Assembly (NCBI GenBank): GCA_902565305.1
Contig: CACFEJ010000010.1
Span: forward strand, 1 to 45,107
Direction: 5' to 3'
Length of the DNA: 45,107 nt
Source of the DNA: an uncultured Prochlorococcus sp.
GTDB taxonomy: Bacteria > Cyanobacteriota > Cyanobacteriia > PCC-6307 > Cyanobiaceae
Within the stretch, counting starts at the first letter, position 1, and each line of letters begins with the position of its first letter. The notes below the pieces were generated by a model that had not been told where the DNA came from, did no database searches, and saw only the letters and a program-made list of their open reading frames with translations. The position numbers were made by a program, and so were the translations under genes. Shown piece by piece: positions 23,663 through 31,343 of the stretch.

Positions 23663-23742
23663 CTATGGTTAAGTAAAGTTAAAGAAAAAATCTTTTTAAA
23701 AAATTTAGTTTAAGGATGTTTACTAAAAAAAATAAAACCTTT

Positions 23743-24321
23743 CTAAATGAACCTTTTGATAATATTATTTTTTCTATGTTGGATATTTGCTCTAATTTTT
23801 TCGGCTAAAGTTGGAAGATTTGGTGGCTCCAGCATTAGATAAACTCTCCCAGATTTTTCTAAATAAACATAGTCTTCTAATACTTCACGGCTAAGCAATC
23901 TATATAAATTTTTGGTTGATTTATAACCTAACTTCTTCAGTTGTGTTAGTTGAGTGTGTTTGTTTAGTTCTGAATTTAGGATTTCAAAACTACAAAAAGA
24001 TAATCCATCACCTGTAGGAATTTTCTTTCTTAAATGACCACCCGCTAATGCTTGAGACTTGGTTGGGATTAATCCATGCCCATATAGTTTCCCTCTAATT
24101 TGGATGTCTATATTAATAGGCAATTTATGAGGAATATTTTTTATTGTTTTTAGAGCTTCGATTTTGTTCTTACCTTTTCTAGTAATAGCTTTAACTAGCT
24201 TTCCTTTGGTGTACATAAGACCAACAGCGCAACCATCTATCTTTGGAGTAACGATTAATCTGGTGTCTGGTAGAAGAGTTTCTAAGAACTCCTCATAGTT
24301 ACCATTGCCCATTGATGGCAA
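23743..24321 (-). CDS. Shortened NAD+-dependent DNA ligase (LigA-like adenylation domain), start unclear
   Basis: From TTG 24321 there are 192 residues. The LigA nucleotidyltransferase pattern is readable: 'KVLPSMGNG' (LigA KVPMLSLDN block), nucleotide-accepting Lys in 'TPKIDGCAVGLMY', 'TIKNIPHKLP' and 'IQIRGKLYG'. The same frame continues upstream to about 24453 with LigA subdomain Ia-like sequence ('YRKGNAKISDQEFDSLVRNL'), but that stretch has no ATG, GTG or TTG, so it uses a rare start or has lost one. OB-fold, zinc finger, HhH and BRCT domains are missing, as is the later 'DGVVIK' motif. It is the last gene inside the far end of the element, reading inward. Active mini-ligase or remnant: undecided. 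Confidence 0.62.
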   Translation of the reverse strand: MPSMGNGNYEEFLETLLPDTRLIVTPKIDGCAVGLMYTKGKLVKAITRKGKNKIEALKTIKNIPHKLPINIDIQIRGKLYGHGLIPTKSQALAGGHLRKKIPTGDGLSFCSFEILNSELNKHTQLTQLKKLGYKSTKNLYRLLSREVLEDYVYLEKSGRVYLMLEPPNLPTLAEKIRANIQHRKNNIIKRFI

Positions 24322-24460
24322 TACTTTATTTTGGTGAAAGTAGGAATTTTTAGGATCAATCCTTTTTAAATTCCTTACTAGAGAATCAAATTCTTGATCT
24401 GATATTTTGGCGTTACCTTTGCGGTAAGAAATATCAAATTCTTTGATAGTTTTGGTTAGA

Positions 24461-24482
24461 TTTGCGTATATTTGCGTACAAG
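24461..24482. repeat. Two TTGCGTAYA units at the distal end of the element (candidate arm-type sites)
   Basis: TTTGCGTATA (24461-24470) is followed directly by TTTGCGTACA (24471-24480). These are the same unit and orientation as the cluster at 5577-5606. They lie 61 bp inside the 41-bp att copy at 24544. Confidence 0.6.
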
Positions 24483-24543
24483 TGTGAATTATGAAAACAC
24501 TTATCCTAGTTACTGCAATGCTTTATGTTCTGAAGGTGGATGT

Positions 24544-24584
24544 TCCCAAAGCACCCGCGCTACCAAGCTGCGCCACGCCCCGCT
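24544..24584. repeat. attR: distal 41-bp copy of the tRNA-Pro 5' half
   Basis: Identical to 5368-5408. It covers only the tRNA from the anticodon loop to the 5' end, so it is not a working tRNA. Sequence beyond it (24585-24672) should be the flank that stood in front of tRNA-Pro before the insertion. A similar flank also follows the degenerate copy at 27401. Confidence 0.88.
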
Positions 24585-24690
24585 CATAAGATCTTAGTTC
24601 ATAATAGTCATCTATAAAAGGTTGATTTCCTAAATTTTTTATAAAAAATCACTTTTGAAGTTAAAAAATTTGTTTTTTAGCAAGAAGTTA

Positions 24691-25029
24691 TTAATTTTCA
24701 AATATTTTTCTATTGTCAAACTCAGGACACATAGAACTCATTACATCATTTATAAGAAATTTATCTGATCTAGATATTGGTTTTTTAAAAGTAGTCTCTA
24801 AATTTTTCTTTATGTCTTCAAGAGAATTTCCATTTATTGCTAGGGCGCATAACAAAGCAGATGTCTCAATATGTTTTATTTCTTTCTTATAAGTTTTTAC
24901 CTCAACCCCAGATATGATGCTTCTTTTTTTTGAAGCAAATATTTCATTAATAAATAAAGTATTAATTAAAAGAAAAAATATGAATATAAATTTTCTTTTA
25001 CTAAAAGTTTTTTCAGTTAATAAATTCAA
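24691..25029 (-). CDS. Small secreted protein, unknown
   Basis: 112 residues from TTG 25029, the only reasonable start, with a signal-type segment 'KFIFIFFLLINTLFINEIFA'. The mature part is helical with two Cys ('SALLCALAINGNS', 'SSMCPEFDN'), probably disulfide-linked. It follows the secreted 318-residue protein gene by 25 bp on the same strand and may be part of that operon. No family recognised. Confidence 0.55.
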   Translation of the reverse strand: MNLLTEKTFSKRKFIFIFFLLINTLFINEIFASKKRSIISGVEVKTYKKEIKHIETSALLCALAINGNSLEDIKKNLETTFKKPISRSDKFLINDVMSSMCPEFDNRKIFEN

Positions 25030-25054
25030 AAAATATAAAAAAATATTTTAGGAT

Positions 25055-26011
25055 TTATTCACTAGTTTCAAAAGAAACGCTGAAAGGACCTGAGTCAAAA
25101 CGTATACCATCTGCAACATCGTCATATATTACTGTTGTCCCATTATCTTCTACTTTAAAAGTAGTCTTTACAGATGTAGTGGATGAAGTAATTTCAACGC
25201 TGTCATCTAATTGCATAATCCCGAGTAATTTTGTTACGCCGCTGCATTCGGTTGCTGAGGAATCATCTGCGACTAAAGTACCAGATGAATCTAATAAATA
25301 AGCACGTATCGTTCCTCCAGTAACACTCTCTTCTGCTGTGGCAGAACATACTGCTTCCCCACTATCTCCAAAAAATGTAGTTAAGGGAGCTGTAGTAGTT
25401 ATGTAACCATCAGAAGCTGTGGGAGTGGTTGATGCTCCAGTAACTGTACCAGCTTCGCTTAAAGTACCGTTAGTGAAGTATGTTGTCTCAGCACTATCTC
25501 CTAAAGGGCCGTATGAAGCTTTTATATCGAAACTATTTTTGATTTCAATATAGGCAAAACTATAGGTACCATCGTCAGGTCTAGAGGAATATGTGTCTGA
25601 AAGATCTACTTCTCCACCTGCTGCAAATGATGCAGCCTCTCCAACTCCATCATCTTTTTCAAAGTTAAATGAACAGGAGGAAGTATCTGGAGCACTACCA
25701 GCAGATGAAGGAGCAGGATTGCTTGTACAAAGTCCCATTTTATAAATAGTTACGCCATATTCTTCTGGGGTTCCGTAACAACTTCCTCCAGTTGTAGCTA
25801 TAAAACTTGTGGCATCTCCAAAATCATTGGGGCTGGTAATTAAACTGGGGTCAGGACATGCCTCTGCGTTTACAGGATTAGAATGGCTAAGTATTGTTAG
25901 GCCTGAGGTTAGAAATAAGACTGTTGATAAAAGTTTCTTTGATTTTAAGTTGAATTTTTTCATTTTTTTGTGGTTTAGGGATTTATAGAAATTTGAAAAT
26001 CTTTTTTTCAC
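25055..26011 (-). CDS. Secreted Ser/Thr-rich surface protein coupled to the barrel gene
   Basis: 318 residues from GTG 26011, whose codon overlaps the TAG stop of the barrel gene and has a good GGAGG six bases upstream. ATG 25963 gives a more ordinary signal peptide ('MKKFNLKSKKLLSTVLFLTS'), so the start is open. The mature part is acidic and rich in Ser/Thr/Gly/Asp, with paired Cys ('EACPDPS', 'GGSCYGT', 'GLCTSNP', 'SSCSFNF', 'EAVCSAT', 'ATECSGV') and beta-rich composition, as in exposed surface proteins. The tight coupling to an inverse-autotransporter barrel suggests it works with that barrel. No family recognised by eye. Confidence 0.62.
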   Translation of the reverse strand: MKKRFSNFYKSLNHKKMKKFNLKSKKLLSTVLFLTSGLTILSHSNPVNAEACPDPSLITSPNDFGDATSFIATTGGSCYGTPEEYGVTIYKMGLCTSNPAPSSAGSAPDTSSCSFNFEKDDGVGEAASFAAGGEVDLSDTYSSRPDDGTYSFAYIEIKNSFDIKASYGPLGDSAETTYFTNGTLSEAGTVTGASTTPTASDGYITTTAPLTTFFGDSGEAVCSATAEESVTGGTIRAYLLDSSGTLVADDSSATECSGVTKLLGIMQLDDSVEITSSTTSVKTTFKVEDNGTTVIYDDVADGIRFDSGPFSVSFETSE

Positions 26012-27132
26012 TAGTTACCTCCAACTTTACTTGTAAAACTTGATCCAGAAGCATATCTTTCAAGTAAGACATTATATTCACGTTTTACTGGCTGAGTCAT
26101 TTGAGTGATCATATTTTTCTTGTAATTTCTTTTGCCAAATGTTACTGGTCTGCCTGTAATATTCATTCTTAAACCAAAGAATGTTTCATCTGTTCCTGGA
26201 AGAGAAGTGTTTACAGTAGTTGATGCAGCAGATATTTCGTTTGATACATAAGCTTCTAATCCCACATGCGGCGTAGCCTGCCAACTAACAGAACCTTCTA
26301 AACCAGAATTGTCTTGTGTATTTTTGTAGTCCCAGTTGAACCCTCTTACAAAGAAAGCTAGTTGTGGATTATTAGGCAATCTATATCCCAATTCCACATC
26401 CCAACCATCAACGACTCTTTCTTTATAAGAAACACCTTTAATAGTTACATCCTTTTCATTAGTAATTGACATATACCAGTTATTTCTAAGCTCAAAATCT
26501 TTCCAGAGATATTCTCCTCCAAGTCCAAGTCTGCTATGAGCATCACTATAATCTGTCATTCTGTAGTCCCAAAAAGCATTGGCACCCAGCATTGAAACAC
26601 CGTTGGGACGATGTCTAATTCCTAAACCTAAATTAGTAGTGGAACCTTCTGCATTAGTTGCAGTTGCTAATCTTGCTTGAGAAAAAGCAAGTGTTTTAAT
26701 ATCACCTTCATCATCTTTAGCTAGCTCTCCTAACTTCATCAAACTATTTAGAGAGAAACTTGTATCAGATTCTGTTCCCCCTCCAATGTTGACAGAGGTC
26801 TGGGCAAAAAATGGGATACTTTGAATCGAACTATTAGCGGTTGAATTTACAAAGTCATATCCGGCATCAGCTAATATTCTTTTACCATCATTAAACATCA
26901 AATCAGTATATTCACTTCCTTCTGCACCATTATTCATTAACGGGACGAATTTGGTGGCATAAATAGACGCATTAATAATATATTTATCTAACTTGTCTTT
27001 TGGCTCGTATCTATCTTGCTTTGTTTCAGACTTAACAAATTCGATTTCTTCAAATTTGTACTCGTTAGCTGAGAGAGGCAAAAAGGAACCCAAAGAAAAT
27101 GCTAATAGTGCAGAAGTCTTGGAAAGGTTCAT
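26011..27132 (-). CDS. Inverse autotransporter (intimin/invasin-type) beta-barrel without passenger
   Basis: 373 residues with signal peptide ('MNLSKTSALLAFSLGSFLPLSA'). The barrel has the intimin-family landmarks: 'NLGLGIRHRPNGVSMLGANA' running into 'FWDYRMTDYSDAHSRLGLGG' and 'EYLWKDFELRNNWYMSIT', 'GYRLPNNPQLAFFVRGFNWDY', and the linker-type end 'KKNMITQMTQPVKREYNVLL'. In intimins that end leads into Ig-like passenger domains. Here the gene stops about 20 residues later. The following gene, overlapping by one base, encodes a separate secreted protein. Inverse autotransporters anchor adhesins in the outer membrane and are unusual in picocyanobacteria. Confidence 0.72.
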   Translation of the reverse strand: MNLSKTSALLAFSLGSFLPLSANEYKFEEIEFVKSETKQDRYEPKDKLDKYIINASIYATKFVPLMNNGAEGSEYTDLMFNDGKRILADAGYDFVNSTANSSIQSIPFFAQTSVNIGGGTESDTSFSLNSLMKLGELAKDDEGDIKTLAFSQARLATATNAEGSTTNLGLGIRHRPNGVSMLGANAFWDYRMTDYSDAHSRLGLGGEYLWKDFELRNNWYMSITNEKDVTIKGVSYKERVVDGWDVELGYRLPNNPQLAFFVRGFNWDYKNTQDNSGLEGSVSWQATPHVGLEAYVSNEISAASTTVNTSLPGTDETFFGLRMNITGRPVTFGKRNYKKNMITQMTQPVKREYNVLLERYASGSSFTSKVGGN

Positions 27133-27686
27133 TATTAAAAAATTTTTTTCATTATTAAGGTTATTTTTAAAAAAGTCGAGCTTTTTTAGACATAACTAAA
27201 CATTCTAAGTAATCTTAACCATTTTTTAGCTCAGAAATATTTACTTTATGTTTAAAGTTATATACAAAATAAACTTTAAAAAAAATTTGATATACAGGTA
27301 CTCGCGCCACTAAAATTTTGTTACTTTTCCTCGCTTTTAGTTTGTAATAAAAGTAAGAAAGTCAGTTATTTCTATTAGTCTCGCTTGTAAAAAGGTATGG
27401 TCCCAAAGCATCATTGTTACCAAACTGCCCCATGCCGCGCTCATAAGACCTTAGTTCATAACAGAAATCTATATAAAGACTATATTTCTAAATTTTTTAT
27501 AAAAAAACACTTTTAATGTTAGAAAATGATTTTTGTTACTGGAAATTTTAGTGTTTTTAATTAATAGTTGCTTTGAAATTAGGTCGAATAGTTTTTAGTT
27601 TTTATTTTTATTTTCCTATGGAAATATCTGATTATTAAATTCTTTATAGGAATTATTATCATTTATAACGTTTTAATATTGAAGGT
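27133..27686. other. Gene-free interval with an att remnant
   Basis: 554 bp without a convincing gene. It holds the degenerate tRNA-Pro fragment at 27401-27441 and its flank to about 27530. A short GC-richer patch ('ggtactcgcgccact', 27298-27312) precedes it. The rest is AT-rich leader of apt. Confidence 0.6.
27401..27441. repeat. Degenerate third copy of the tRNA-Pro att sequence
   Basis: It aligns without gaps to 24544-24584 and 5368-5408, with 9 mismatches in 41. Similarity to the 24585-24672 flank continues to about 27530. The tRNA stems are broken and the 3' half is absent. Confidence 0.75.
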
Positions 27687-28199
27687 ATGAAAAATCTAGA
27701 TAGTTTGATTAGGACATATTATGATTTCCCCAGAAAAGGTATTGCTTTCAAGGACATCCTCGGAATAATTCAAGATACTGAAGTTTTTAGGGAACTTATC
27801 CTTAAAATGTCTTCAAACAAAATAATAAAAAGTTCTGAGGCGATTATCTCAATAGAGGCAAGAGGTTTTATTTTTGGCTCAGCAATTTCTCTTCAAGCAT
27901 CGAAACCAATGATAGTAGCTAGAAAGCCAGGAAAACTTCCCGGAGAACTCTTAGAAGAAAACTATTACCTTGAGTATGGGAAAAGTTCTCTATCAATACA
28001 AAAGGAATCACTTATGAGATTTAGCTCTTATGCAATAGTTGATGATTTGCTTGCGACTGGGGGCACTATTGATTGTGTAGCTAATTTAATAAGAAGAGGT
28101 GGTAAAAAAGTTTGCGGTTCTGTTTCTGTTGTTGAACTTATGGAACTTAATGGAAGATCTCGGTTAAAATTTCCTGTCGAATCAATGATGCAAATCTAG
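27687..28199 (+). CDS. apt: Adenine phosphoribosyltransferase
   Basis: 170 residues, the usual length. 'RTYYDFPRKGIAFKDI' at the N-terminus, 'IEARGFIFGSAIS', the 'ARKPGKLPGE' substrate loop, and the PRPP-binding 'AIVDDLLATGGTI' are all present. It salvages adenine to AMP with PRPP in the cytoplasm. It is the first recognisable core gene after the att remnant, so the chromosomal backbone resumes here. It stands as a single gene. Confidence 0.95.
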   Translation: MKNLDSLIRTYYDFPRKGIAFKDILGIIQDTEVFRELILKMSSNKIIKSSEAIISIEARGFIFGSAISLQASKPMIVARKPGKLPGELLEENYYLEYGKSSLSIQKESLMRFSSYAIVDDLLATGGTIDCVANLIRRGGKKVCGSVSVVELMELNGRSRLKFPVESMMQI

Positions 28200-28249
28200 T
28201 AAAATTATAAGTTAACATTTAGAAATGTGATACTAAGTAAATATTTAGA

Positions 28250-28354
28250 TTAAACTATTCCTAATGAACCTGCTGTGAAACCAACTATTATGAAGAAGGC
28301 AAATTCTGCCAAATCTCTCGGCATCGAATTTAAAAATAAATTTAATTGAGTCAT
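28250..28354 (-). CDS. 34-residue single-span membrane protein
   Basis: It reads 'MTQLNLFLNSMPRDLAEFAF' followed by a hydrophobic, Gly-containing helix ending 'GSLGIV'. ATG at 28354, stop at 28250-28252. The size and layout are like tiny thylakoid subunits, but the sequence matches none I know. It is convergent with apt. Confidence 0.5.
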   Translation of the reverse strand: MTQLNLFLNSMPRDLAEFAFFIIVGFTAGSLGIV

Positions 28355-28540
28355 TTAACCTTGTGCTCCTCAGGTTTCTAAATTTTTTTAAAAATATAAC
28401 TAAGAAATTTTTTTATTGAGGTAAAATCTAATATTTTTTTCTTTTTTCTAAAGATTTCAACATTTAATTCAAAAAAATTTAGTACTTAAAACTTATAAAG
28501 TATATAATTGATATTATAGATAAATAAACATTCTTAATTG

Positions 28541-28711
28541 ATGGAATATAAAAAAAAGTCCTTAGCAAATCTTGATATAAAAAAAGACTATGAAGAGATA
28601 GATTCTCGATTAGCTTCTGGTTGGTACGTTGATGATATTAATATCTCAAAAAAGAAAATTTATAAAACAAATAAAACTCCTTTTAAAATTTCAAAAAAAA
28701 TTGGTTCGTAA
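28541..28711 (+). CDS. 56-residue basic protein, unknown
   Basis: ATG 28541 to TAA 28709-28711. The N-terminus 'MEYKKKSLANLDIKKDYEEI' is followed by 'SRLASGWYVDDINISKKK' and a Lys-rich tail. No signal or membrane span. Composition and uninterrupted frame suggest a real small gene; no family recognised. Confidence 0.45.
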   Translation: MEYKKKSLANLDIKKDYEEIDSRLASGWYVDDINISKKKIYKTNKTPFKISKKIGS

Positions 28712-28826
28712 AGAAAATATTTTTAAAAAATTTCAATAAGATCATAAAATTTTTTTTATGCAAATGTTTAAATAACTGAAATTTAAGACCTTTCTTAGTT
28801 TCCTCCTTACTTTAAATCTTATTAAA

Positions 28827-30995
28827 TTAATATTTAAAATAACTCATCCATTTATCAAGATAATGATTCGAATTTTTAAAATACTTTTGGTAATTTTTCC
28901 ACTTATCAATTGATGATTTATAAAGTGGTTGAACCACTTGCGAAGAAGAGGGAGTATTTATTTTCCCTCTTTCATGTGCAGTATTTCTATAATTTTTTAT
29001 ATTGTCATCCCAACTAACATCTAAGAAATTCAATATTTTTAAAATATGTTTATCAAAATCGTCTACTAAATCTTCGTATTTTGAAGTTACATAATTTATT
29101 TTTAACTTTTCAATATAGTCCAGCCAAAAACTCATAGTCAAATCATAAATTCTAGATGTTGATTCAATACTCCGGAAGTTAGACATAGCATTGTTAGGTT
29201 CGAAAGATTGTTGGAAGCATGATAAAACAGTGTCGTATGGGTTTCTATGCGTAAAAATTATTTTTGAGTTTGGAAATAATAAATTTATAAGAGGTAAGCA
29301 AACAGTTTGAAAAGGAAATTTATCAATCAATATTTTTGCATTTTTATTATCACAATTATTTCGTAAAATTTCCAAGTAGTGATTTCCTAAATAATCTAGA
29401 TCGTTACTTGTTAATTTATGCAGTTTATCAAGAGAACAATTGAATTTTGATTTTATAATTTGTTCGACCGAGTTAATTAATGGTTTTTCCTCTAGAACAT
29501 CAATTTCAGGATGGCTTCTTAAAATTGTGTCAAGCAATGTAGTTCCTGATCTAGGGAATCCTATTAAAAAAACTGGTGAATCTTTAATTATTTTTGGACG
29601 TTTGGTTTTTGCTAAAAAAGCGTCATTATCAATATTTTTTCTATAAGTGTGTATGTAATTTTGAAAAATTTTTGGATTCTTATTCTCATATTTGAGATTA
29701 AGTTGACTTTTCTCGAAACATTTAAAAGCTTCATCAAAATTTTCAACTTTTTCTTCAATAAATGCTCTAAAAGACCAAAAAAGAAGATTTGTAGAATGAT
29801 CGGTGTTTTCTATCCATTCATTAGAAACTTGGTCAATATATTTTTTTGCTTTTGTGAAATCCTTTTCTCTAAATGAGATTCTTGCTCTAAACATCAATAT
29901 CTCATTAACAATATTTTTATTCTCTTTTAAACTTTCGATTTTATTTTTTAATTTGTTTATTTTATTGGTCTTTTCATAAAGTCTAAAAAGATTTCTGTAG
30001 GCATAATTGTAGTTTTTATTGATTTCAATAGCACTAAGAAATAATTCCTCTGCTTCTGATAACTTATCTAGATCTATTTTAATTGACCCTAAATTAACAA
30101 AAGCTAATTCAAATTTTGGATTGTAATTTATTGCTTTTTCAGTATTCTTTTCTGCCTCAAGAAGTTTACCCTGCTTCGATAGAAGGGAACCGAGATTACT
30201 ATACGCAAGAGAAAAATCTGATTTTATCTCAATAGCTTTTCGGTAACATAGCTCTGCTTCAGTGTCCTTTTTTTTGTTGGAGAGAATGTTGCCTAAGTTA
30301 TTTAGTGCCATTGGTGAAGATGAATTTATACTAAGTGCCTTTCTTAAGTATTGCTCTCCTTCATCAAATTTCTCTAATTGATTTAAAACCGTTCCAAGGT
30401 TAATAAGGGCAAAATCATAATTTGGATTAATTTTAAGAGCCTCTTTTAAGAATTTTTCTGCTTGCTCAGGGTTTCCTGAATCTTTTAGGACGCAGGCTAA
30501 ATTGACTAGAGCATTAATATCTTTTGGATTTATTTCTAAACTCTTTTTTAAAAAAAATTCCGCTTTTTGGAGATTATCTTCTCCTACCAGTATTCGGGCC
30601 ATGATGGAATAGGACCTTAAATACTTAGGATTTAATTCAATAGCTTTATTCAAAATATTTTTAGCAGCATCACTTCTTCCTTTGGCAACTAGAACATTAG
30701 CTAAGTTTGGATATGCCTCTAAACAATCAGGGAATTTTTTAATTGATTCATTAAACAGCAATATTGCTTTGTCAAACTGTTTTATTTGAGAATAAATACT
30801 TCCTAAATTATTAAATATCCTAGGATCATCGATTTTTTTTTGAATTAAATGATTGTATATTTCTAACGCTTCTTTAATTTTCCCTTTTGAATGCAATGAT
30901 AATGCATTAGAAATTAAATTATCTTTTTGCAAATTATAAGTTTTTTTTTCTATTAATTTTTTGCTAGTTCTATCGTTGTTCCCAAATCCTTTCAT
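28827..30995 (-). CDS. TPR-repeat sulfotransferase
   Basis: 722 residues. Residues about 28-345 are nine or so TPR repeats with the usual A-x-x-x-Y/F-x-x-A-I-x-x-N-P pattern ('AIELNPKYLRSYSIMARIL', 'ALKINPNYDFALINLGTVL'). A sulfotransferase domain (about 473-715) has the PAPS 5'-phosphosulfate loop 'LIGFPRSGTTLLDTIL' (477-492) and the later 'KIIFTHRNPYDTVLSCF' and 'KYEDLVDD' blocks. The enzyme moves sulfate from PAPS to a carbohydrate or protein; the TPR part probably binds the acceptor. No signal peptide. It is divergent from a porin and related in plan to the enzyme at 32541, which has only weak sequence likeness. Confidence 0.87.
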   Translation of the reverse strand: MKGFGNNDRTSKKLIEKKTYNLQKDNLISNALSLHSKGKIKEALEIYNHLIQKKIDDPRIFNNLGSIYSQIKQFDKAILLFNESIKKFPDCLEAYPNLANVLVAKGRSDAAKNILNKAIELNPKYLRSYSIMARILVGEDNLQKAEFFLKKSLEINPKDINALVNLACVLKDSGNPEQAEKFLKEALKINPNYDFALINLGTVLNQLEKFDEGEQYLRKALSINSSSPMALNNLGNILSNKKKDTEAELCYRKAIEIKSDFSLAYSNLGSLLSKQGKLLEAEKNTEKAINYNPKFELAFVNLGSIKIDLDKLSEAEELFLSAIEINKNYNYAYRNLFRLYEKTNKINKLKNKIESLKENKNIVNEILMFRARISFREKDFTKAKKYIDQVSNEWIENTDHSTNLLFWSFRAFIEEKVENFDEAFKCFEKSQLNLKYENKNPKIFQNYIHTYRKNIDNDAFLAKTKRPKIIKDSPVFLIGFPRSGTTLLDTILRSHPEIDVLEEKPLINSVEQIIKSKFNCSLDKLHKLTSNDLDYLGNHYLEILRNNCDNKNAKILIDKFPFQTVCLPLINLLFPNSKIIFTHRNPYDTVLSCFQQSFEPNNAMSNFRSIESTSRIYDLTMSFWLDYIEKLKINYVTSKYEDLVDDFDKHILKILNFLDVSWDDNIKNYRNTAHERGKINTPSSSQVVQPLYKSSIDKWKNYQKYFKNSNHYLDKWMSYFKY

Positions 30996-31264
30996 GCTTT
31001 TATTTTAAAAATTTAGAAACCGTTTGGTTAAACTTAACTTTGAATTACAAATAATGTTGTTCAAAAACCAATAATTCTTATGAATTTCAACAATAATGAT
31101 TGAAAATTTGTTTTCAGGGACACAAATATTATCGTCACATTCTTCATAAATAGGTTTATTCCTTTCCTATAGCTATCCTTAAATCTCTTTGATATCAATT
31201 GATTTCACATACTGAAGTTAATTCTTTTTAAAAAAGTAATCAAAAATTTAAGCTTTCAGGAAAA

Positions 31265-31303
31265 AAGTATCTGTTGATACTTGAAATAATGATAATTTTT
31301 ACG
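31265..31303 (+). promoter_or_regulatory. Candidate Fur box and adjacent palindrome before a porin
   Basis: AATAATGATAATTTTTACG (31285-31303) agrees with the classical Fur 19-mer at 14 positions, including 11 in a row. Just upstream, AAGTATC/GATACTT form a 7-bp inverted repeat (31265-31282). Both lie 41-79 bp before the porin ATG. AT-rich sequence makes chance matches likely. The rest of 30996-31343 shows nothing. Confidence 0.35.
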
Positions 31304-31343
31304 TTATCTTAAGGTGTCCTTTAAATTTCGTGTGAGGAAATTT

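Larger units (their letters stand above)
5333..24584. mobile_element. tRNA-Pro-integrated element (tycheposon-like) carrying phosphate and arsenate genes
   Basis: It is bounded by the intact tRNA-Pro and an exact 41-bp copy of the tRNA 5' half at 24544-24584. The tyrosine recombinase gene is the first gene inside the tRNA end. TTGCGTAYA repeats occur just inside both ends, and a NAD+ ligase-like gene lies at the far end. Cargo is about 17 kb of small secreted proteins, phoBR, a phytase-like esterase, a porin, pstS, and ars genes. Published Prochlorococcus tycheposons have this plan (tRNA target, Y-recombinase, nutrient cargo). Seen: repeats and integrase. Inferred: that all the cargo travelled together. 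Confidence 0.75.
24585..27441. mobile_element. Probable older element stacked behind the first
   Basis: It lies between the exact att copy (24544-24584) and a degenerate one (27401-27441, 32 of 41 identical, no gaps). About 85 bp after each copy are also similar (for example 'cttagttcataa' and 'ctaaattttttataaaaaa'). It contains three minus-strand genes for secreted or outer-membrane proteins and no integrase. Stacking by repeated insertion at the tRNA is the inference; a local duplication is the alternative. Confidence 0.45.

Noticed and set aside
23630-23712. Pho-box-like CTTTAACTTTACTTAACC on the minus strand before the gene at 23423
   Set aside because: Units are 10 bp, not 11 bp, apart and overlap the start region; probably AT-rich chance.
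27401-27441. Possible second tRNA-Pro gene
   Set aside because: Only the 5' half is present, with stem-breaking changes; it is an att remnant.
31308-31326. CTTAAGGT-GTC-CTTTAAAT as a Pho box for porin A
   Set aside because: It has 8+3+8 spacing but lies only 18 bp before the ATG with no room for a -10 box, and only one unit fits well.
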